Shown here piece by piece: positions 1 through 8,600 of a stretch of 48,594 nucleotides of DNA; position 1 is the first letter of the stretch; the number at the start of each line of letters is the position of its first letter. The notes beneath the pieces were generated by a model that saw only the letters and a program-made list of their open reading frames with translations, was not told the origin of the DNA and searched no databases. A program made the translations under genes and the position numbers. The stretch lies in the NCBI GenBank assembly GCA_039028975.1, contig JBCCHB010000132.1, positions 1 through 48,594 on the forward strand. The letters are read 5' to 3'. This stretch comes from JAHBNG01 sp039028975 (lineage in GTDB: Bacteria > Chloroflexota > Anaerolineae > Caldilineales > Caldilineaceae).

Positions 1-417
1 CGTGAACAGAAACGACTCCTCAAATCCGTCAAAGGCTTTGGCAATGTCACCGCTCACCTTATCATGGCCGAAATGTACGACTTAGCTGACTATGAGAATG
101 CCCATGCCGCTGCCGCCGATGCCGGGGTCAATCCCTCTCATTATCAATCGGGGGAGACCGTTCACAGGAAATCCAAAATGTCCAAGATCGGCAAACGAGC
201 CGTTCGCCGTGGCCTCTACATGCCTGCTCTTGCCGCCATTCGCTCCAATCCTATCGTTAGAGAACTGGCTGAACGACTCGAGAAACTTGGCAAACCCACT
301 ATGGTTATTATCGGCGCCGCTATGCGCAAACTTATCCACATTGCCTATGGCGTCCTCAAGAACAAGGCTCCTTTTGATCCCACATGGGAGACTAAATCGG
401 CTACAGCTATTTCCTAA
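1..417 (+). CDS. IS110/IS116-family transposase, C-terminal part (5' end outside window)
   Basis: The frame is open from base 1, so the gene starts before the window; only the last 138 codons are present, ending at TAA 415-417. The visible part matches the C-terminal Transposase_20 (IS116/IS110/IS902) domain: a helix-hairpin-helix-like stretch KSVKGFGNVTAHLIMAE, then a YENAHAAAADAGVNPS segment corresponding to the family's AYAGLxP region, then SKMSKIGKRAVRRGLYMPAL corresponding to the family's isKxGnxxLRxxLyxaA. The DEDD-type catalytic N-terminal half is not in the window. IS110 elements move by site-specific recombination and usually lack terminal inverted repeats. The stop lies about 50 bp before the point where the neighbouring STAND gene is broken off, which suits the right end of the element. 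Family assignment is confident; intactness cannot be judged. Confidence 0.88.
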   Translation, partial: REQKRLLKSVKGFGNVTAHLIMAEMYDLADYENAHAAAADAGVNPSHYQSGETVHRKSKMSKIGKRAVRRGLYMPALAAIRSNPIVRELAERLEKLGKPTMVIIGAAMRKLIHIAYGVLKNKAPFDPTWETKSATAIS

Positions 418-470
418 ATTACTCGTTTCACTCCAGTCCCACACTTTCCATGAGATCACCCAAACGTAGT
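1..470 (+). mobile_element. Right part of an IS110-type insertion sequence
   Basis: The element covers the transposase end and about 50 bp of 3' sequence. The right boundary is inferred from the STAND reading frame on the minus strand: homology to the usual LLLTSRE-type motif continues to about position 472, then the frame runs into sequence unlike the family and stops at 456. No inverted repeat is visible at the boundary, as expected for this family. The exact junction cannot be fixed from one end. Confidence 0.6.
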
Positions 471-1394
471 ATCTTGGGGTCGTTCACGTCCCGTCAAAAG
501 CAGGCCGCTGTTGTGTGGCGTTTGTGCGATGCGCTGCAACAACTGTTTGTACCCACCATAGCCGTCTCGATACGCGCCTGACTGCGTACCTGTTTGCATA
601 ATGCTCTCGACATTATCCAATACAACGAGCGTACGCTGCTGTTGCAGTAGCTTTATCAAGAGGCGAAGCTGTTCATCTAGACTGGGCGGTAGGGTAACAA
701 TCTCCTGATCAGAGAGCTGCTGAACAAGCTGCCGCAAGATATCAATCAAAGGTGGGGCATTTAGAAGGGAGCGCCAGATGATTTTGTCAAATGGTCGGGT
801 TGTCTGTGGCAAGGAGCGATGGGCTTTGGTCAGGGAGGTAACAAACTGCACAGCCAAGCTGGTTTTGCCGACACCACCCATGCCCAGAATCGTCACAACG
901 CGACAGTTGTCTAGTTTGAACCACCTAAGAAGTTGAGCAAGTTCTGGTTCTCTGCCAAAGAAGGAGCCTACCTCGGGTGCATCCAGAAGATCATAGCGGA
1001 TCTCTGTCAGAGGGTCCGACCTTGACGTAGAAGGGACAAAGGTTGTTAAGGCCAGGGGCAGGTTGTATGACGGCTGGAGTAATGCATCAGGAAATAGTTC
1101 CGCAACCAATTCTGCGCGGTCAGGGTAACCTGCGCTCTTTAAAAAGGAATCTAGCCACTTTTGGTCCAGCTTTCCCACATCAACCAGGATGCGGGCCAAT
1201 GCTTCTACTTCAGACTGCTGCCTGGGAATGCGGCCATCGCCGTAGGCCCAGTATTCAATGGCGCTACCACCTTTTCGTCCGATGGCGTAGCCCAACTCGT
1301 CGCGGATGACGCCTTTGGGTTTGGCGGTGCGCCGTTCAATGGCGTTGATCCCTTCTTGCAGCAGTTGGGCGAATCGCATCGCCGATTGGGCCAT
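456..1394 (-). pseudogene. STAND (NB-ARC) ATPase with N-terminal HTH-like module, cut off by IS110
   Basis: The start ATG at 1394 follows an AAGGAGAA ribosome site. Residues 1-102 are the HTH-like module shared with three other proteins here (RFAQLLQEGI, KGVIRDELGYAIGRKGGSAI, LARILVD, SFLKSAGYPDRAELVAELF). An NB-ARC domain follows: P-loop GMGGVGKT at 171-178, Walker B-like TLVVLDNVES near 255, then LLLTGRERPQD, the sensor-type motif. The protein then ends abruptly after 312 residues in IS110 sequence. A normal homologue would continue through the winged-helix region into a repeat domain. What is left keeps the ATPase core but no sensor tail, so it is most likely non-functional. The C-terminal half may survive on the far side of the insertion sequence, outside the window. 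Confidence 0.8.
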
Positions 1395-1737
1395 AAGATT
1401 CTCCTTTCTTCTCGTGAGGGTTATTGAAAAAGGTCGAATGTAATTGACCGCCCTGCTTTATCGCTGTAGAATTACGTCTATAAAGTTCACGTTTCAGCAG
1501 GCTTAATGGGTTTTCCAGTTTTCAATTTATGCTTCACGCACTCAGGCAAATCCGGAAGCTAGCCTATACAGCATTACTACCTACAATTGGGCGTAAATCT
1601 TTGCGCAGATAAATAGTTGCGTTCTCTGGCTGAAAATCCGTTTCTATCTCGAACACTAGCGAGGTTCCACCTCATACCCAAAAAAACTAGGACGCTGATT
1701 TTCAGGATTTTCAGGATTTGATTGTTGGTTACTAAAA

Positions 1738-2046
1738 ACTTGACTCAAATGGAACGACTTTTCAACGCCAAGCCTTCTAGCGAGGCATTACCTCAGACAG
1801 TCAAGAGCCACGAACCATGAAGGAAATGAAGGAATTGAAGGGGGTCAACAGTCATCCGGACTCTTGAGTTTTATCAGGGGTTGAGAATAAGGCAAGTCGC
1901 CTACCTGCGGAATGAGAATTGTCTCGAACCAGTACTGGCCTCTGAACCAATCCTTCAGTCGCTTCAATCACTTCATGGTTCTATGATGAGCTGATGTTGG
2001 ACGACTTTCCTTCCAGCAACAACTTGACTCAAATGGAACGACTTTT
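1738..2046. repeat. Pair of 25-bp direct repeats around the toxin-antitoxin promoter
   Basis: ACTTGACTCAAATGGAACGA plus CTTTT occurs at 1738-1762 and again at 2022-2046. The right copy supplies the -35 box of the antitoxin promoter. The left copy is followed by CAACGC instead of a -10 box. The segment between them carries a long inverted repeat (1812-1981), so the pair may mark an inserted or duplicated piece. Confidence 0.6.
1812..1981. repeat. Long-range imperfect inverted repeat
   Basis: GAACCATGAAG at 1812-1822 pairs with CTTCATGGTTC at 1971-1981, and the adjacent AATGAAGGAATTGAAG partly pairs with CTTCAGTCGCTTCAATC. It looks like a decayed MITE or hairpin repeat; function is unknown. 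Confidence 0.4.
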
Positions 2047-2052
2047 TACACT
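2024..2052 (+). promoter_or_regulatory. Sigma70-type promoter of the antitoxin-toxin pair
   Basis: TTGACT (2024-2029), a 17-bp spacer, then TACACT (2047-2052): both boxes are close to consensus and the spacing is ideal. Transcription would begin near 2059, giving a short leader before the GGAG ribosome site at 2072-2075. Repression by the antitoxin is usual for this class; no clear operator palindrome was picked out. Confidence 0.6.
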
Positions 2053-2081
2053 ATTTATGCGAAGATACTATGGAGATAATC

Positions 2082-2390
2082 ATGATAAATTTAGACCGCG
2101 TTCCGCAGACTGCCTCTATGAATGACATCAAGAATCAGACAACCAAGGTCATCGAAATGTTTACATATGGTCCTGTCGTGCTCATGAATCGCGCAACACC
2201 TCAGGCCGCCCTGGTCTCACCCAAACAGTGGAACGCCTTGCTGGACAGACTGGAGGATATGCAAGATGCCATGACAACGCTGCAGGCTGAATTAGAGATA
2301 GCGACTGGTCAAAGCCATGTCGAGGCCGTCGAAGATGCTGATGCATTCGCCAACGAAATCATGGGGCATCATAAACCACTATCGGCTTGA
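2082..2390 (+). CDS. Type II antitoxin, Phd/YefM family
   Basis: 102 residues. I start at the second ATG (2082) because GGAG at 2072-2075 lies 6 nt before it; the upstream ATG at 2070 overlaps that ribosome site. The N-terminal half has the Phd/YefM DNA-binding pattern: a short strand, TASMNDIKNQTTKVIEMF, then GPVVLMNRATPQAALVSP, where family members have a phrase like pv.itrrGkp.avlvs. The C-terminal half (WNALLDRLEDMQDAMTTLQA) is an acidic helix of the kind that wraps the toxin. It is followed by a RelE/ParE-like toxin reading frame in the normal order. Known role of the family: neutralise the toxin and autoregulate the operon. Because the toxin carries a stop codon, the antitoxin may now act alone. 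Confidence 0.82.
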   Translation: MINLDRVPQTASMNDIKNQTTKVIEMFTYGPVVLMNRATPQAALVSPKQWNALLDRLEDMQDAMTTLQAELEIATGQSHVEAVEDADAFANEIMGHHKPLSA

Positions 2391-2421
2391 TGTAAGAGAC
2401 AAAGCGAAACAATAGCTAAAA

Positions 2422-2646
2422 ATGGTGCGGCCAGAGCGCCTGCGCGCAGAGATTCTTTACGCCACTCTCGACTTACGGGATGAGCCACGGCCACCTAATA
2501 GCGAACTTCAATACGCATTGCACGATCGTTATCGATTGAAAATCAACGGCTGGCGCGTCTTTTACAAAATTGATGATGACGACAAAGTTGTTACCGTCTT
2601 GGAAGTGCGATCACGGAATCGTAATACCTACTTAAATGTGCCGTAA
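2422..2646 (+). CDS. RelE/ParE-type toxin, N-terminally truncated by an amber codon
   Basis: The open frame gives 74 residues with a clear RelE/ParE core: ERLRAEILYATLDLRDEPRPP, YRLKINGWRVFYKIDDDDK, VVTVLEVRSRNRNTYLNV. These proteins normally have about 15-20 more residues at the N-terminus. Those residues are present in the same frame just upstream: from ATG 2341, inside the antitoxin gene, the frame reads through NHYRLDVRDKAKQ, meets TAG at 2413-2415, and continues LKMVRPERL. The ancestral toxin therefore seems to have been 2341-2646, overlapping the antitoxin, and one nonsense change shortened it. Family toxins cleave ribosome-bound mRNA or poison gyrase; which one applies here cannot be told. 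Restart at ATG 2422 lacks a good ribosome site, so activity is doubtful. Confidence 0.75.
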   Translation: MVRPERLRAEILYATLDLRDEPRPPNSELQYALHDRYRLKINGWRVFYKIDDDDKVVTVLEVRSRNRNTYLNVP

Positions 2647-2797
2647 GCGCCGCAACTACACTCTGCGCTGCGGAAGCACGCACTGCGTGATCTCCACAAC
2701 ATGCCTGCTTTTTTAGCTTGACCCTATCACATAGTCGATTGAGATATTGATCAAACTCAGACAGCATCCACGTGCAAGGGCGTTTCAGGCTGAGCGA

Positions 2798-5470
2798 TCA
2801 CACGGTGAGCGCAAAGTTGGCGGCCTCTTCTATGCTCATTGCAGCCCCTTTGTCCCATGCCCCGGTAAAAGCGGACTCACCTAATTCCTTGCGCACACAA
2901 GCAACCCAATGCTCATGTTCAGCGCGCAAATATGGCGTTGAGAGTAGCCACTGCAACTCCTGTTGCGCCTCCACGGTACCAAAAAGTACTGCAGCCCGAT
3001 CTGCCTCTCCTTGTTCCGCAGCCAGACATGCAAATGCCTCGATTGAATCGAGTATAAATGCAAAACGTTTTGTTTCTAGAATGATGGTTAAACCTTCCAC
3101 ATACAAAGCATGAGCACGATTGTAGTTCCCTTGCCTTTGAGCAACTCGACCCATCGTACCAAGCGCTTTCATAAAGGTTCGCATTTGCCCCGTCTTACGG
3201 ATGTGTGCGAGAGCAGCCGCAAGAGACTCTTCTGCCTCACCTAAATGGCCAACGCTCAGTGCTAGATAACCCAGCGATGTGAGAACAGCGCTATATCTAT
3301 CCTTATCGTTCAGTTCCTCATAGATGGCCAATGCTTGGTGAAGGTAGGTATGTGCCGTTGCGAAGTCGCCTAACTCGCAGAGTGTTTCCCCTAGATACAT
3401 TAACGACGATCCACGCATGACGCTTTCACCATCTGCCTGAAATCTGGTAAAGCTTTCTAGAAAGTATTCGCTTGCTTGTTTTTTGTTGTTACGATGCTGC
3501 TCGAGGGTTGCAAGTTGAGTCCATGCATGGCCCCGTACCCAATCATCGTCCAGCTTATCTCCTAAGCTCATTATCTTCTTGGCCAGCGTCTCTGCCGCAT
3601 CTTGTTTTCGCTGACTAACCATGATATATCCTTGCGCCATCAACGACAAAGAAAGAGTATACCTCCCGCGCGGTCCTAACTGACGGCTTCTATCACTAGC
3701 CTTGCACAGCCAAATAAGCGCAACCTCGTAATGCCCTTGGTAATAGGCACAGACACCAGCCGTATGCATTACTTTTGCCTGTGTGTAGGTTGGCGTGTCG
3801 GCTTCCGGCCTTTGCAAAAATTGTTCTGCCCACCGCTGTCCTTCTGGCGCGTGGCTGCGGATCATCCAGAATTCCCATAACGCGCCCGCGATCCGAAAGC
3901 CTGTCTCAAATTCACCGCCATGCAAAGACCAGTCAAGTGCAGCGCGTATATTATCGTGTTCAATCTCTATGCGGTCATGCCATTGCACGCACCCGGGGCC
4001 GCTACGTATTCTTGGTTCGGCTTCCTCGGATAGCTGGGCAAAGAAAGCCAGATGGCGATTGCGCGTCCGTTCAGTTTCTTGCAACTCATCCAGTCGATTC
4101 GCGGCGTACTGACGTGCCAACTCATGTACCGCGTAGCGTCCGTCACGACTGCAACTGAGCAGCGATTTATCGACCAGCGCAGCCAGGATCGGCAGCGTTG
4201 CGTCCGCGATTTCTTGCGCGGACTCTCTTGTAAAGCCTCCGCGGAAGACGGAACAGCGCGCAAAGACCTGCTGCTCCTTCTCGCTGAGCAATCGCCACGA
4301 GTGATCAAATACAGCCTGCATGGAACGATGGCGTGCGGGTATGTCGTGCAGCGTTGTGCTAAGAAAATCGAGACTCTCCCCAAGTTCATTGGCAATCTCC
4401 TCAGCAATCTCGTAGCAGGAGAGCGTGCGCACCCATGACGCGGCCAGCTCAATCGCCAGCGGCATCCCGTTGACGAGGTGGCAGATGCGCCTGATGGCGG
4501 CTTGCTCGTCCGCCGTGGGGCCAAAGTCTCTGCGTAATCGCCGTGCCGTCTGGGTGAAGAGAATCGGCGCGCTGTAACCGCCGAGGGCTGAGCCTGTCGA
4601 AGCCTGGCCCTCTTCTACCCCGGTTGCGTCCTCTGCGGGCGTCTCCAATCCATCAACATCATAAAGCCATTCGCCCTGCAAATTGAGTCGCTCGCGCGAG
4701 GTGACCAGCATCGTCACGTCCGCAGTCTGTTGCAGGATGTCGATGAGCAAAGAGAGGGCTGAATTTTCGTTGATTTGATCGGCGGACGCGGGCAGCAGAT
4801 GCTCAAAATTGTCAAGCACGAGCAGCAGCTTGCGCCCGCGCAGATAGCGCAGCACCTGTGATTGCGGCGTGGACTGCCCTTCAAGGGCAAGGTTGAGCGA
4901 CGCGGCCACGGTTGAGGCGATTAAGTCGGGTGAGGAGATCGGGGCGAGCGCGACATACGCAGCACCATTGGCAAAGGTTTCATGCGCGTCTCGGGCCGCG
5001 GCAATGGCGAGGCGCGTCTTGCCGCTGCCACCGGGGCCAACGAGCGTGATCAGGCGGCAGTCGCGATTGGCAATCAGGTCGGCCAGATCGGTCAGTTCCC
5101 GGTTGCGGCCAATAAAAGGCGTCGGATCGATAGGAAGGTTGTGAGGTGGCTGGTCTTGCGCATCAGGAAACAGTTCCGCAACCAACTCGTCTCGGTCAGG
5201 GTAACCTGCACTTTTAAGAAAGGATTGTAGCCAGCTTTGTTCCAGTTTTCCCTGTTCAACCAGGATGCGGGCCAATGCCTCTACATCAGTCTGTTGCCTG
5301 GGAATACGGCCATCGCCATAGACCCAGTATTCAATGGCGCTGCCGCCTTTGCGACCAATAGCATAGCCTAGCTCGTCGCGGATGACGCCTTTGGGTCTGG
5401 ATGTGTGGTCTGCTATGGCGGCGATGCCTTCTAGCAATAGCTCGGCAAAGCGTTTGACCGATTGCGCCAT
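2798..5470 (-). CDS. STAND ATPase with N-terminal HTH-like module and TPR-like tail (AfsR/COG3903-type)
   Basis: 890 residues; ATG at 5470 follows AGGAAAA. Residues 1-103 are the module shared with three other STAND proteins here, resembling an XRE-type helix-turn-helix (KGVIRDELGYAIGRKGGSAI, YGDGRIPRQ, EALARIL). Then PFIGRNREL, P-loop GPGGSGKT near 145-152, Walker B-like KLLLVLDNFEHLL, sensor LVTSRERL and the GLPL-like motif NGMPLAIELAASW. This is the pattern of AfsR/LuxR-type STAND regulators. The C-terminal third is helical with TPR-like units (YTQAKVMHTAGVCAYYQGHY, GSSLMYLGETLCELGDFATA, MGRVAQRQGNYNRAHALYVE). STAND proteins switch from an ADP-bound monomer to an ATP-bound oligomer when the tail senses a ligand. 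It is divergent from the RHS gene, and the intergene carries an array of 11-bp half-sites, so a local regulatory role is plausible. Confidence 0.82.
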   Translation of the reverse strand: MAQSVKRFAELLLEGIAAIADHTSRPKGVIRDELGYAIGRKGGSAIEYWVYGDGRIPRQQTDVEALARILVEQGKLEQSWLQSFLKSAGYPDRDELVAELFPDAQDQPPHNLPIDPTPFIGRNRELTDLADLIANRDCRLITLVGPGGSGKTRLAIAAARDAHETFANGAAYVALAPISSPDLIASTVAASLNLALEGQSTPQSQVLRYLRGRKLLLVLDNFEHLLPASADQINENSALSLLIDILQQTADVTMLVTSRERLNLQGEWLYDVDGLETPAEDATGVEEGQASTGSALGGYSAPILFTQTARRLRRDFGPTADEQAAIRRICHLVNGMPLAIELAASWVRTLSCYEIAEEIANELGESLDFLSTTLHDIPARHRSMQAVFDHSWRLLSEKEQQVFARCSVFRGGFTRESAQEIADATLPILAALVDKSLLSCSRDGRYAVHELARQYAANRLDELQETERTRNRHLAFFAQLSEEAEPRIRSGPGCVQWHDRIEIEHDNIRAALDWSLHGGEFETGFRIAGALWEFWMIRSHAPEGQRWAEQFLQRPEADTPTYTQAKVMHTAGVCAYYQGHYEVALIWLCKASDRSRQLGPRGRYTLSLSLMAQGYIMVSQRKQDAAETLAKKIMSLGDKLDDDWVRGHAWTQLATLEQHRNNKKQASEYFLESFTRFQADGESVMRGSSLMYLGETLCELGDFATAHTYLHQALAIYEELNDKDRYSAVLTSLGYLALSVGHLGEAEESLAAALAHIRKTGQMRTFMKALGTMGRVAQRQGNYNRAHALYVEGLTIILETKRFAFILDSIEAFACLAAEQGEADRAAVLFGTVEAQQELQWLLSTPYLRAEHEHWVACVRKELGESAFTGAWDKGAAMSIEEAANFALTV

Positions 5471-5507
5471 GAGATTTTCCTAACTTTACCTGGGTGTACC
5501 TAATTTC

Positions 5508-5573
5508 TCCGAACGCATTCCGAGTAGACTCCGAGTATTACTCGGATCGCTCGGAACCCGATTGTGCTAACCT
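5508..5573 (+). promoter_or_regulatory. Operator/promoter module, site A (upstream of RHS gene)
   Basis: TCCGA half-sites begin at 5508, 5519 and 5530, exactly 11 bp apart. The last one is part of the palindrome CCGAGTATTACTCGG (5531-5545), and a further TCGGA lies at 5551. After CTCGGA, exactly 18 nt lead to TGCTAACCT (5565-5573), an extended -10-like box. The same architecture and spacing recur at three other places. No -35 box is evident, so the half-sites probably recruit an activator. It reads toward the RHS gene, whose start is about 125 nt downstream, and it could also affect the divergent STAND gene. Confidence 0.7.
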
Positions 5574-5698
5574 GTAAATGGGAGCAGGCTAATACACTGG
5601 GGCGTAAACAACCATACAGTTTCTACCATTGATCAATTGTGCATATCTACAGAGATTATTTGCTAATTGTATCAGAACCCAACAAACGAGGAAACAAT

Positions 5699-8600
5699 AT
5701 GCCAATTCGAAAACGCACATTCTCTATTCAATTCATCATCACCTTCTATTTCGTTCTGGCGAATATTACGCCTACGTTGGCCGCACCAGCCGACCCCTTC
5801 ACGGGGGCATCCCAATCCTTTGACGCGGCACCACCTGAAGCCTCCAACTTCAACGTTGGCGATTGGGGCGTGGCCGACGAGCGCGGCACAGCCACCTATA
5901 CCTTCCCCATTGAAGTTCCCCCTGGCCGCAATGGCATGCAGCCGTCCTTGGCCTTACGCTATTCATCGAACTCGCCGTTGCGCGGTGGTATTGCTGCTGG
6001 CTGGACGTTCGATTTACCGATGATTGAACGCGACCATTCATTGGGTGTAGATGGTGGTCTGCACTATAAAGCTTCCCTCCCCAGCGCGTCCGGGCGACTA
6101 GTTAAGGTAGATGACAAGCTGCCCTTTGATGATGCAGTAGCAGCCTATCGCGTCAACTTCGATACGTCGTTTACGCGCCTCTTTCTTCGGGGAGACTCCG
6201 TCGAAGGTGATTACTATTGGACAGCCTTGACGACCGATGGCGTTCAACATCATTTTGCTGAGAAGAAGGACAGCGCTGGTGAATCTCGCTGGCTGATCGA
6301 AGAACAGACCGATACATTTGGCAACACGGTCAACTATTTTTGGTCTGCAGTATATGGTCTTGGTGAAGGCAGCCTGCCACCAAATCTCATCGACTATCGC
6401 CTGGATCGGATCGAGTATTCGGCCAATGCCAATGCTGGGTTAAAGGCCCACGCGAAAGTTGAATTTGCATACGATCCACCCCAATTCTGCCCAAACGCTC
6501 AAATCCCGCTCGGTGCCGCCATGCGTCGTGGTTCAACCAGCGTGAACGGATCATCACCCCCCAAAACAATCGAGACCTCAGTGCGCGATACACAAGGAGA
6601 CGGCTGGCGCCTTAGCCGCAAAGTAGACCTGAACTATGACTTCCACAATTCCACCCTCTTCGAAGATCCCTTAGAGATCCAGCCTGATGACAGCAATCAA
6701 GTGCGGCAACTAGATTGCCAACACAATCGACTGCGCTATCTCAATCAGATCGATGTGACCGCCTATGATCCAGATGGCAACGCAACCGATCTGCCACCGC
6801 TGACATTCAACTACAATCGACGTATTCATACGACACGACCATTGATAGAATTCGGGCCAGATCCGCTCGGTACGCGTTCTGTAAACGCACCGGGCATTGC
6901 CGAATATGGTAGCGTCTATGGCCAGCTTGGTTCCCTAAAAGATGTTGATGGTGATGGCATACGCGACCGAATCGCAGTTATCGAAGAGAATGAAACTTGT
7001 GTCTTCACTTGGCAAAAGGGGCAGCTTGGTGGCAATTTCGCAGATACAATTCATAAATCACGTTTGCCAACCTTCGATTGGTTTTACCAGTCTCACATTC
7101 AAAATCCGAATAATAACGTTACTGGTAAAATTGACGAGTTTGAACACTGTACGTTGACAGGTCAAGTCGTCTTTCGTGAAATATATACTCCTCCAGATAA
7201 CAATATACCCAAACCTCTTTATGGTCGCGCGCTGCAGACATACGGCTACAATTTCATCGATTTCACAGGCGACGGACGTATCGACCTACTCGTCACACCT
7301 CTGAACCCTGAGCTAGCATTTGGTCAACTAAAGGACGATTACCCAGAAGATTTCCCAGCCCCGAGACCTGTTTCAACAGGCGGTTCGGATGCACCCCACA
7401 AATTTACATCATGGCTCTATCACAACGCGAATGAGCGACCTGAGTATAACCAGCTCCACAATGTGCAATCGGTATTCTCTGTGCAGGCCTTTGCGGTTGC
7501 GGCCCCCGTATCAATGTCGGCTCCTGGGAATCCAGAGGTAGAGCTAGGTAAGCAGACAACGGTGGCTTCATTACCACCGAACTTGGTAGATCTGGACGGA
7601 GACGGGTTCCTTGATCTGGTGGAGCTAGGGCAGACGTGGACAAGACCGGTCACCTCTGACTGTGGGGGTGTTGTACCTGTTCCCGATTACCGACGCCCGC
7701 GCTGGTGCGTCTATTTTGGCCGAGGTGGATTGACCTTCAGTAAAGCACACGTCTGGTATGTACCATGGCAAGAAGGTGCAATAGGTTCCTACTCGCAGAC
7801 TGACTTTGATGATCCCACCTACCACCAGCAAACTTGGACCGTAGCAGGCATAGCAGACATGACAGGGGATGGCTTGCCAGATTTTGTCGTGGCCAACCGA
7901 GATACGGGACAACTGGAAGCACATTTAAATACAGGGTCCTCATTCTTGGATGAGCCGTTTTTATTGAATCATGAGGCAGACGCGCTTGACCGCACCCAAA
8001 TCGACTATCGAGCAGATGGAGGAGTCCTCGTAGGCGACAGTGGTAACCGCGGCCAACGTCGTACACTGGTTGATCTTGATCAAGATGGGTTGACGGATAT
8101 TCTCACATTTGTTGATGCAGGGCCTGGTGATGCAGAGGACATTACGAGGCCGCATAAGGTCTTTGCTGCGTTCAATCTTGGTGCGGCCTTCTCCGATCCA
8201 CAGGAACTTCCCCAGGCTTGGCTGCCTGCAAAACGGTTATTTGCTGCAGAACAAGGCAATTGGGAGCTCAAAAGCGACTTTGTAGATGTAAATGGTGACG
8301 GATTGTTAGACCTCGCCACATGGAATGGACAAACACTAAACTATATCAGCAGCCCCGGGCTAGCCCCTGCTTCAGATCTCTTACGGTCCGTCGAAAACGG
8401 TCGCGGCATGAAGATCACGTTTGACTACAAGCCGACATCCGATCCAGAGGTAGTTGGCTGCATCAGCGCTGATTGCAGCGACTCCCATCTGCCGCATGTC
8501 AACTGGGTCGTTTCAGCACTAGAAGTCGATCCAGGCTTTGACGCACCCACCATGCGCACCGAATACACCTACGCCGAGCCACGCTATCTTTCGACACAGG

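Larger units (their letters stand above)
1395..2069. other. Intergenic region with repeats, no gene seen
   Basis: No convincing reading frame. It holds a 25-bp direct repeat (copies 1738-1762 and 2022-2046), an inverted repeat spanning 1812-1981 (GAACCATGAAG ... CTTCATGGTTC), and the promoter of the toxin-antitoxin pair at its right end. No copy of the TCCGAGT operator module was found upstream of the broken STAND gene. Confidence 0.6.

Noticed and set aside
3967..4524. 185-codon minus-strand frame overlapping the STAND gene
   Set aside because: Same strand, different frame from a gene with clear domains; Arg/Ser-rich shadow composition.
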